Shown here piece after piece: positions 1-5,783 of a stretch of 18,607 nt of DNA. Numbering within the stretch: the stretch's first letter is position 1; the number at the start of each line of letters is the position of its first letter. The stretch lies in the NCBI GenBank assembly GCA_035575515.1, contig DATLXU010000076.1:1-18607 (forward strand), given 5' to 3'. The position numbers were made by a program, and so were the translations under genes. The notes below the pieces were generated by a model that saw only the letters and a program-made list of their open reading frames with translations, ran no database searches and was not told where the DNA came from. The DNA comes from DATLXU01 sp035575515 (GTDB lineage Bacteria > Acidobacteriota > Blastocatellia > UBA7656).

Positions 1-255
1 CGTGCATCAGGTTGGCAGGCTTAATATCGAGCGTCACGGTCACACGGCGGTCCAGCTTGCCGATGGCAGAATCTTGATTATCGGCGGCGAGAATGAAAAA
101 GAAACCGTCAAGGAATCAGAGATATTCGATTCAGGCTCGCGCAACAATGGATATTCAACATCAGCACGAAGGGCATGGCCAAAAACATGACCTACGTATA
201 TCTAATAACCCTGAACGACGGCTCGACGATTCAATTCCAGTTCGGGCTGAAGTAG
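1..255 (+). pseudogene. Broken 3' end of a kelch-repeat secreted protein gene
   Basis: The 5' end lies outside the window. From base 2, one frame encodes a typical kelch blade (HGHTAVQLADGRILIIGG followed by SEIFD), normally one blade of a beta-propeller. That frame then turns into nonsense (SGSRNNGYSTSARRAWPKT) and stops at 188-190. The overlapping frame 1, open from base 97 to the stop at 253-255, ends with IFNISTKG...YLITLNDGSTIQFQFGLK. This resembles the C-terminal strand pair of PxKF/Ig-like beta-sandwich domains that often end large secreted proteins. The simplest reading is one kelch plus PxKF-like gene that has lost internal sequence and shifted frame at about 100-145. A terminator-like hairpin follows directly. 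A sequencing or assembly error could give the same picture. The kelch call is firm, the PxKF-like call moderate, and the pseudogene status is inference. Confidence 0.55.
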
Positions 256-271
256 TGTGTTCACTCGATGG

Positions 272-307
272 GCTTGGACCGCGTGAATTTTAATGCGCGG
301 CCCAAGC
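272..307. terminator. Terminator-like hairpin after the kelch remnant
   Basis: Twelve-base arms at 272-283 (GCTTGGACCGCG) and 296-307 (CGCGGCCCAAGC) pair with a single A-C mismatch around a 12-nt loop. The hairpin lies 17 nt after the stop codon at 253-255, as expected for a transcript end. There is no T-run on either side, so it is not a canonical intrinsic terminator. It may instead stabilise the 3' end or act with Rho. Confidence 0.4.
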
Positions 308-479
308 TCAGAAAGTTTGGATTAGTCATCTTGTTGACCAGACGATTCTGAATTTCAGCTTTGGAGCTTGATTGGATGGTGTAATGGTTCTGCGAGGCTC
401 GCAGAGGAACTCTTCGATGTTCCCGGCCAATTCGATTGAATGGCACGCGCACCGTGAGGCGCTTGCAGGAAGCCTCAAA

Positions 480-724
480 GCTCGAAAGCAAGGAAGACTC
501 TCCCCGTTCCTTGCTTTCAAGCAGCAGGGCTTATCTGGTTCTCGGCATCAGGAGCCTAAGGTTGAGCGCCGCTTGCGGCAAAAACGTAAAGCAAATGTTT
601 TTCAAATCACAACCAAACAGGAAGGGTTATCCGGCTTATAACAGTCCTCAACCTGTAGTCGGATTTAATACGGCTCTCAGGTCTTGGGCGAGGGGTTGTG
701 GGGGCAATCCTCTCGCCCATTTTT
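480..724 (+). ncRNA. Candidate structured small RNA (hairpin series ending in a terminator)
   Basis: No ORF here looks protein-like. Several hairpins lie in series. The first has a perfect 12-bp stem at 484-495/507-518 (GAAAGCAAGGAA/TTCCTTGCTTTC, 11-nt loop), extended by 3 bp beyond one mismatch to 480-522. A weak 5-bp element lies at 568-579. An A/T-rich stem lies at 580-585/597-602. The last is the intrinsic terminator at 686-724. The terminator has no protein gene behind it for over 400 nt, so it implies a transcript of its own. I found no convincing promoter, so the 5' end is arbitrary and was set at the first hairpin. It could also be the long 3' tail of the kelch transcript or an attenuated leader. 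Confidence 0.3.
686..724 (+). terminator. Intrinsic terminator, no CDS directly upstream
   Basis: The 5' arm 686-694 (GGGCGAGGG) pairs with 709-718 (CCTCTCGCCC), leaving one bulged T at 711, around a 14-nt loop. The stem is followed by A and then TTTTT at 720-724. GC-rich stem plus T-run is the canonical Rho-independent layout, reading on the plus strand. Confidence 0.65.
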
Positions 725-1186
725 CAACTCGATTATGGCGAACGTGATCGTTCAGGGGAAAGAGGCAGAGCGTGAGATATGAAGCGGCATATTTGATCGA
801 AACTAAAAATCCGATGTTTGGAATGAGAAAAGAAACCAATCCTATGGCGATTTTTCGGAGAAACGAGAAAGGGTTTGCTGCATACTGTGAGGACGTAACA
901 ACTCGCTCAGGTAATCATACACAGGGTCACCATTTTAATTTGACAAGCAGTCGCCGGATTAGTTCATCAAGCGATTTGTTTGAGATAAGAGCCAAAGATA
1001 ACAAATTGCTCAGCGAATCGCCGACTGTCATTAGAGACCGGCGGAACGCGATTCGGATACAGTTTAAGCGAATAAGCCCTAACCAATCGTCGGATTGAAC
1101 AGAGCTTGAGATTTAAGACATGGGGGCTTGCTCACTCAAGCTTCCTAACACATCGCCGGTTCGACCCGGCCAAAAGGAGTAAAACG
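725..1186 (+). other. Non-coding leader region with hairpins upstream of the 1187 gene
   Basis: No convincing gene is seen. A 108-codon frame at 772-1098 has arbitrary, Ser/Arg-rich composition and no domain, so I leave it out. Structures seen: an 11-bp stem with one G-U pair at 970-980/1000-1010 (AGCGATTTGTT/AACAAATTGCT), GCTTG/CAAGC at 1126-1130/1137-1141, and GCCGG/CCGGC at 1155-1159/1166-1170. The last ends just before the Shine-Dalgarno sequence AAGGAG at about 1174-1179. TTGACA at 940-945 resembles a -35 box but has no acceptable -10 at the right distance. Confidence 0.35.
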
Positions 1187-2653
1187 ATGAAAAGCAGATC
1201 TACCATTAGAGTTTCCCTGACGTTCGTTCTGGCGCTGGCCTTGGCCGTGCCCTTCCTCACTTTCACACGCAATGCCTCCGCGCAGCTTACAGGAGCAATC
1301 TACACGAGCACCGGTGATGGCGAAACGGTAAATGGAAACGTTTACAAGGATTGCTGCGACGTTTTCCTAAATGGCGGGCCGCCGCCAAACGCTCCCTGCA
1401 CATCAGGGGGGCTGCCAGACGGGGATTACTATTTTCAGGTAACCGACCCTTCTGGCCAGACAAAGCTTTCAACCGACGACATCAGTCGGCGAAAAGTTCG
1501 GGTGTCTGGAGGAGTGATCACCGAGTACTTGGGTGGCGAATCTGCGGACTGTGACCACGAAATTGGAAAGGGTAAATGTCCCAATGCAATAAGCGTTCAG
1601 CTTATGCCTTTCAGCGAGACACCCAATGCGGGGGGAGAATATAAGGTCTGGATCACTCCCGTGGACGCATACGATACGACAGAGACGACAGGCACTTTCG
1701 GATTTCAAAGTAGCAGCAGCAAGACCGATAATTTCAAGTGCAGGATGCACGAGCCATGCCCTGAGCCTCCCTGCGTTGAGCCACCTCGCACCGCAATCGG
1801 TGGTGTCAAGTACTACGACCTGAACACAGATGGTGTCTTTACTCCGGGTGAAGTTACCATACCGGGCTGGCGGATTGATGTTTCCTATACACTGCCGGAT
1901 AATACCACCGGCACGATTACAACCTTCACCGATTTATCAGGGACTTGGGCTTTGGTCTTTCCAGCCGGAACGACATACACCGCCTGTGAAGTGATACCGC
2001 CAAACACGACTTACATCCAGACTGGACCCAATGCCGGCGCGACAACTTCCGACAACAACGCCACCGCTAATGCATCAAAGTGTTGGGGTGGAACTGTTGG
2101 CACCGTTGATACTGCCGACCTAAATTTCGGCAACGTCTGCCTCGGCGCTGGCGGCGGACTAACGCTTGGTTTCTGGTCGAATAAGAATGGCGAGGCTGCT
2201 ATCAAGAACTGTTCCGGTGGGACTTCGGGCACTCTGACCTTCCTGAGCGGTCTTTGCCTGCGAAATGCCACTGGGAATGATTTTGACCCGACAAGTTACT
2301 CGGGTTTCAGAAGTTGGCTTCTGAACGCAACGGCCACGAATATGTCCTATATGCTGTCGGCGCAGTTGGCCGCGATGGAACTCAATGTGCGCTGCGGGTC
2401 CGTCAATGGCACGGCGCTTGTTTTTGCAGGAGCAAATCCCGCTGGATGCAGTGTCCCCGTAAACGGCAACGGATTCATAAGCGTAAATGCTTTGATGAGC
2501 GACGCGAATGCAGAGCTTTGTGCCGATGGATTCACACCCGCTGGCGATCCAAATCGCACTTGTCAGGAGTTCAAAAAGAATGCGCTTGATAAGGCTAATA
2601 ATAACTTGAACTTCGTTCAAGCCTCTCCCTGCCCGTTCACAACCCCTTATTAA
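1187..2653 (+). CDS. Secreted SdrD-B-like domain protein with Cys-rich C-terminal domain
   Basis: 488 residues. The start at 1187 is preferred over the longer frame from 1106 because AAGGAG sits about 8 nt upstream and the protein then begins with a signal peptide: MKSRSTIR, a hydrophobic run at about 9-25, and a likely cleavage after ASA at residues 30-32. Residues 33-185 are an extracellular region with paired cysteines and no family I recognise. A Cys/Pro hinge (CPEPPCVEPP) lies at 191-200. Residues 204-318 resemble an SdrD B-like (CNA-B/prealbumin-type) domain, opening with GGVKYYDLNTDGVFTPGE; the D-x-N-x-D-G part (211-216) is the usual calcium loop. Residues 322-488 begin with LTLGFWSNKNG, a signature seen at the C-terminal domain of many secreted proteins of unknown function, with several cysteines. 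There is no sorting motif or C-terminal membrane segment. Probably an extracellular or surface structural/adhesive protein; its actual role is unknown. Real gene: sure. Domain naming: moderate. Confidence 0.8.
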   Translation: MKSRSTIRVSLTFVLALALAVPFLTFTRNASAQLTGAIYTSTGDGETVNGNVYKDCCDVFLNGGPPPNAPCTSGGLPDGDYYFQVTDPSGQTKLSTDDISRRKVRVSGGVITEYLGGESADCDHEIGKGKCPNAISVQLMPFSETPNAGGEYKVWITPVDAYDTTETTGTFGFQSSSSKTDNFKCRMHEPCPEPPCVEPPRTAIGGVKYYDLNTDGVFTPGEVTIPGWRIDVSYTLPDNTTGTITTFTDLSGTWALVFPAGTTYTACEVIPPNTTYIQTGPNAGATTSDNNATANASKCWGGTVGTVDTADLNFGNVCLGAGGGLTLGFWSNKNGEAAIKNCSGGTSGTLTFLSGLCLRNATGNDFDPTSYSGFRSWLLNATATNMSYMLSAQLAAMELNVRCGSVNGTALVFAGANPAGCSVPVNGNGFISVNALMSDANAELCADGFTPAGDPNRTCQEFKKNALDKANNNLNFVQASPCPFTTPY

Positions 2654-2668
2654 TTGGCGCAAAACAGC

Positions 2669-2710
2669 AGATCAGAGAGCAGAAGGCCTTTGCCTTCTGC
2701 TCTCTGATCT
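2669..2710. terminator. Bidirectional terminator, perfect 19-bp stem
   Basis: The arms 2669-2687 and 2692-2710 are perfectly complementary over 19 bp (AGATCAGAGAGCAGAAGGC and its complement) with a 4-nt loop. The hairpin lies between the ends of two convergent genes (2653 and 2734), so it can serve both strands. A-rich sequence precedes it (AAAA at 2661-2664), which gives a short T-run for the minus-strand transcript. Downstream on the plus strand there is only TTAAAA. Confidence 0.75.
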
Positions 2711-2733
2711 TAAAACGACTATAGGAGCGGGCT

Positions 2734-4506
2734 CTACCTGTAGACCGTAACAAGCGATGAGGTTCCGGCATTACCCGCCGCGTCGTAAGCCTTGCACTGA
2801 AGCCTGTGCGCCCCTTTAGCTTCGCGGCGAGTGTTCCATTTCGTCGTAAATGGAGCCGTCGTTGAGGTGGCCTTTAACTGCCCATCCACGTAAAGCTCTA
2901 CCCTCACAACTGCGACATTATCCAACGCATTAACTACAACGGATACATTCCCTGAGACCGTAGTCCCATCAGTCGGTGAAGTAATGCTGATGACTGGCGC
3001 TGTTGCATCAATTGCATTGCTAACCGTAACCACAATAGAAGCATTTGCTGTATTGCCCGCCGAGTCCTGGGCTGCGGCAGTGAGAGTGTGCGCGCCATTT
3101 GAAATCTTTGTCGTATCCCACGGCAAAGAGTAAGGCGCGGAGTCGTCGCCGCCCAGCAGCATCCCGTCTACGCTCACTGTCACTGATGCCACTCCTACAT
3201 TATCGCTTGCCGCAACCTGCACGGAAACTGTGCCGGATACAGTACTGCCCGATGAGGGATAGCTGAAGGCAACCGTAGGCGGGGCAGTATCAGTCCCGCC
3301 GCTGCCGGCAGCAAGACTTACAGCACGCGCAGCGTTTACTCGCCCCCAGCCATAGCTGGAATCCCATCCTGCGCTTCCTCGATCATCTGCCGACTGCTTC
3401 AGAATATCCTGAGCTTGCGAGCCAGTTAAACTGGGATTTGCAGAAAGCACAAGCGCAGCGACTCCCGCCACAACTGGAGCAGCCACCGAAGTGCCCGACG
3501 CGCTGGACGTGCCTCCACCTCTAACAGTCGTATAGACGAATCCAGGAGCAGTAATGTCTAAATTATTTCCTGTGTTGGACCATGAGTAGATTACATCGTC
3601 TCCATTCGTAGCGCCGACGGTCAGGGCGTATGGATTGTCAGGCGAGGAGACGAAGGCGCCATCATTGCCGGAAGAGATAGTAACTACGCCACCTTTTGAT
3701 TGAAAATAGCTGGCCGCAGAAGCGACGGTGGAGCTTGTACTCATCGAATAACTTATATTAGCAACCCTTGCGCCGTGATCGGCAGCCCAGGCGAGACCCT
3801 TGGCAGCCGCAGAATATGTTGCGTAGCCAGCGGGGTCTGAAATTCGGATGGGCATAATCCTACACCCCCAGGAGACGGAAGCAACTCCTAATGCATTATT
3901 AGTCGCTGCAGTTGCTGTACCAGCCACTATAGTTCCATGTCCTGCTATATCGTTCGTGTCAGAGTTGTTATCATAGAAATTCCATCCTGGGACCATCTTC
4001 GCGCTCAACTCAGGGTGCGCTCCATCTACACCGGTATCGAGAATGGCGATGATGATATTGCTGCTTCCGGTCGTTGTCGGCCAGGCGTTTGGGGCAGCTA
4101 TTTTGAACAGGTGCCACTCGTTAGGATACCAGGGATCATTAGGCGCAATCTGCGCTGGCGGGATAACGCGATCCAGTTCCGCGAACTCAACGTCAGGGCG
4201 AGATTTGAGAAAACGCGCGAAAACGTCTTCGTCAACGCCATCGGGCAATTCGATGATGTGAACGCCTATACCGAGTATTTCACCCATGTCTCGACCGCCG
4301 GTTTCTTCGATGACGCTGCGACCGCCTAATTCCATTAGCTCGGACCGGAATTTCACAAGAATCCTTCCGGGCACGAACGGCAAACCCACACGCATTGCCC
4401 CGCCCTCGCGTTGCGCAAATACGGTAGATGCTTTGGGCGCTACAAAACTCACCAACAGGAAGACAGGGGCAAACAGTGAACACACCATCTTAATCCGCTT
4501 GTTCAT
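2734..4506 (-). CDS. Secreted subtilisin-like (S8) serine protease with two Ig-like domains
   Basis: 590 residues. The start ATG at 4506 is preceded by GAGGG about 6 nt upstream. A signal peptide (about 1-31, ending VFAQ) shows export. Residues 45-115 look like an inhibitory propeptide of the fervidolysin/I9-like kind (PGRILVKFRSE...). The S8 catalytic domain spans about 125-400 with an intact triad: Asp157 in AILDTGVDGAHPE, His190 in GHGTIVAGT and Ser340 in GTSVAAPVVAG. The oxyanion-hole Asn281 lies in SSGND. Two Ig-like repeats follow, about 408-496 and 502-590. Each begins with (T)APP/TAPV and contains SP-x-xG-xTVSG, DNV and DAAGN/DSAGN motifs, typical of bacterial Ig domains attached to exported hydrolases. 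The protein should be an active extracellular endopeptidase that matures by propeptide removal, with the Ig domains serving as spacers or binding modules. The leader has an alternative pairing at the ribosome-binding site, listed separately. Specificity cannot be told from sequence. Confidence 0.93.
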   Translation of the reverse strand: MNKRIKMVCSLFAPVFLLVSFVAPKASTVFAQREGGAMRVGLPFVPGRILVKFRSELMELGGRSVIEETGGRDMGEILGIGVHIIELPDGVDEDVFARFLKSRPDVEFAELDRVIPPAQIAPNDPWYPNEWHLFKIAAPNAWPTTTGSSNIIIAILDTGVDGAHPELSAKMVPGWNFYDNNSDTNDIAGHGTIVAGTATAATNNALGVASVSWGCRIMPIRISDPAGYATYSAAAKGLAWAADHGARVANISYSMSTSSTVASAASYFQSKGGVVTISSGNDGAFVSSPDNPYALTVGATNGDDVIYSWSNTGNNLDITAPGFVYTTVRGGGTSSASGTSVAAPVVAGVAALVLSANPSLTGSQAQDILKQSADDRGSAGWDSSYGWGRVNAARAVSLAAGSGGTDTAPPTVAFSYPSSGSTVSGTVSVQVAASDNVGVASVTVSVDGMLLGGDDSAPYSLPWDTTKISNGAHTLTAAAQDSAGNTANASIVVTVSNAIDATAPVISITSPTDGTTVSGNVSVVVNALDNVAVVRVELYVDGQLKATSTTAPFTTKWNTRREAKGAHRLQCKAYDAAGNAGTSSLVTVYR

Positions 4507-4536
4507 ATAACCCTCAATGTCGCGGGTTATCCCGCG
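4507..4536 (-). promoter_or_regulatory. Leader hairpin with alternative pairing to the protease RBS
   Basis: In the protease leader a perfect 6-bp GC hairpin, CGCGGG-ATAA-CCCGCG on the minus strand, occupies 4521-4536. Its loop and 3' arm contain ATAACCC (minus strand of 4524-4530). This is an exact complement of GGGTTAT (minus strand of 4507-4513), which overlaps the Shine-Dalgarno sequence and touches the start codon. The two pairings exclude each other. The first leaves the RBS free and looks more stable. Regulatory meaning is inference. Confidence 0.3.
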
Positions 4537-5000
4537 TCCAGATCAAGCGATTCATTAAATTTGGGAGCCAGAAGAAATCGCTTAAGGAATAATCGTAGGG
4601 GGACCTTATTGCGCTCGATGAGATAAAGAGATGCTGCGGCTGCTCGAACACCTTCATCAGCAAATCACAGCCGTCCAGAATGCTACCGGACTGCAACCTT
4701 CGTACCTTCACGGCCATTCAAGCTGCTGAATTTTAACCGCTTGGAATTCAACGCAAGGTTAAGCGGCGGGCAATTTCAAAATTGAAGCGAGGCTGCCCTG
4801 TTAAGGTATAGAAATCTCGTTTGACGATTGTTTCACATTGTCGGCGGAACTGAAAACAGAAAAGCATCTATCGGCGTCGGTCGCCGCAATCATCGGTTAG
4901 GTGGGAACGTGTCCGTATCGTTATTCTACATTTCAGGTTACTGCCTTCTAGCCCAATTGGACACACATTCGAAAGCAGCCTGAGCGCGACAACAAGCGGT
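4537..5000. other. Intergenic region with no recognisable gene
   Basis: This 464-nt stretch lies upstream of the protease and downstream of the 5071-5583 gene, both on the minus strand. A 67-codon frame at 4514-4717 has no ribosome-binding site and no protein-like pattern. I saw no RNA gene or repeat here. It presumably carries the protease promoter, which I could not place confidently. Confidence 0.5.
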
Positions 5001-5044
5001 GATTGCGGGCGCATCGGGACTGATGATTTTACGCGCCCGCAATC
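5001..5044 (-). terminator. Terminator-like hairpin after the small secreted protein gene
   Basis: Perfect 12-bp arms lie at 5001-5012 (GATTGCGGGCGC) and 5033-5044 (GCGCCCGCAATC) with a 20-nt loop. The hairpin begins 26 nt past the stop of the minus-strand gene ending at 5071. No T-run follows on the minus strand, so termination may depend on Rho or the hairpin may protect the 3' end. Confidence 0.45.
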
Positions 5045-5070
5045 CAGATGAATAATTCAATCTGCTTCGA

Positions 5071-5583
5071 TTAAGGAGTCGTCTCGAAGCAGTTCTTCGT
5101 CGGCGGATTCGTCATCGAGCGCGCAAGCTCGCTGCGCATCTGACCCATACCGCTGCGCACTTCGCCCATGTTCACATTGGCCTCTTTCGTTATCTGCCCA
5201 ATGGACTCGCCCGCCTGAAGCTTCGCAATGACATCGTTCAATCCGAAACCTTCTTTATCGAGCCTGTCAACGAGCAGGACTGCTGCAACGAACTGGCCGA
5301 ACGGGAAATCCGTGAGGCTCTCAAACTTCGCTTTCAACTGCTGCGCCGATTCGAAGTCAGCAATGCTTGTGTGAGCCGCCAGAATGCAGAAGACCGCATC
5401 GCGGCCCAATCCCTGAGCGGCTTCCTCAGCCGTCTCTCCAAGTTTCCTCGCGTCCTTGTTGAGCTTCTTCTCGTCCTTCTTCGTGTTGCCTTTGCCCTGT
5501 CCCTGAGCAAGCGCGATGCTTGCCGCAGCCAACACCATCATCGCGGTGACAAAGATTGCTACGGTCTGTTTCAAGGTTTTCAT
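5071..5583 (-). CDS. Small secreted protein of unknown function
   Basis: 170 residues from ATG at 5583. A TTG at 5592 would add three residues but lies almost on top of the GGAGG at 5594-5598, whereas the ATG is about 10 nt from it, so I use the ATG. The N-terminus is a clear signal peptide (MKTLKQTVAIFVTAMMVLAAASIALA, then QGQGKG). Next comes a short, highly charged Lys/Asp/Glu stretch (GNTKKDEKKLNKDARKLGE) that is probably flexible. A largely helical region follows (FCILAAHTSIADFESAQQLKAKF... FGQFVAAVLLVDRL). A C-terminal helix-rich part includes IAKLQAGESIGQI and GEVRSGMGQMRSELAR. I recognise no family, catalytic motif or membrane anchor; it should be periplasmic or extracellular. A promoter and a leader hairpin lie upstream, so it appears to be its own transcription unit. 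Confidence 0.75.
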   Translation of the reverse strand: MKTLKQTVAIFVTAMMVLAAASIALAQGQGKGNTKKDEKKLNKDARKLGETAEEAAQGLGRDAVFCILAAHTSIADFESAQQLKAKFESLTDFPFGQFVAAVLLVDRLDKEGFGLNDVIAKLQAGESIGQITKEANVNMGEVRSGMGQMRSELARSMTNPPTKNCFETTP

Positions 5584-5597
5584 TTCTTTCAATCCTC

Positions 5598-5645
5598 CAA
5601 GATTGCTCTTCTAAGTCCGACACGCGAGCGCACAATCTTGCGCTC
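5598..5645 (-). promoter_or_regulatory. Leader hairpin complementary to sequence abutting the RBS
   Basis: On the minus strand a 7-bp hairpin, GAGCGCA/TGCGCTC (5639-5645/5626-5632) with a 6-nt loop, lies in the leader of the 5583 gene. Its loop region carries CAAGATTG (minus strand of 5633-5640). This is an exact 8-base complement of CAATCTTG (minus strand of 5598-5605), which runs straight into the GGAGG ribosome-binding site. Pairing of the two would open the hairpin and cover the edge of the RBS. The complementarity is seen directly; control is inference. Confidence 0.3.
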
Positions 5646-5705
5646 TCAATATTCCATTGGAATTTGCTCTCATCGGTGAGGACGATAATCAGCGTTTCCA
5701 ATCGA

Positions 5706-5735
5706 AGAATAGACTTGGAAGAACAGTCCGGTCAA
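5706..5735 (-). promoter_or_regulatory. Candidate sigma70-type promoter for the small secreted protein gene
   Basis: On the minus strand, TTGACC (5730-5735) and TATTCT (5706-5711) are separated by 18 nt and match 5/6 and 4/6 of the -35 and -10 consensus. Transcription would start about 115 nt before the ATG at 5583, giving a leader that includes the hairpin described at 5598-5645. Confidence 0.4.
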
Positions 5736-5783
5736 CAGTATTTTTGATTCGCGCGAGCCAGTCCGCGCTGAAAACACAAAAGC

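Noticed and set aside
436..747. 103-codon plus-strand frame
   Set aside because: It runs through the intrinsic terminator and the 12-bp hairpin, so coding is unlikely.
940..968. TTGACA as a promoter for the 1187 gene
   Set aside because: The sequence 16-18 nt downstream does not resemble a -10 box.
772..1098. 108-codon plus-strand frame before the secreted protein gene
   Set aside because: Ser/Arg-rich arbitrary composition, no domain, and the region carries hairpins instead.
1126..1170. tRNA-like pair of arms (an anticodon-arm-like and a T-arm-like hairpin)
   Set aside because: Both loops are 6 nt rather than 7, there is no acceptor stem or D-arm, and the second hairpin runs into a Shine-Dalgarno sequence.
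2159..2662. 167-codon minus-strand frame opposite the secreted protein gene
   Set aside because: It overlaps a well-supported signal-peptide protein and has no domain or RBS.
4514..4717. 67-codon minus-strand frame upstream of the protease
   Set aside because: No RBS, no protein-like pattern, and it occupies the protease leader.
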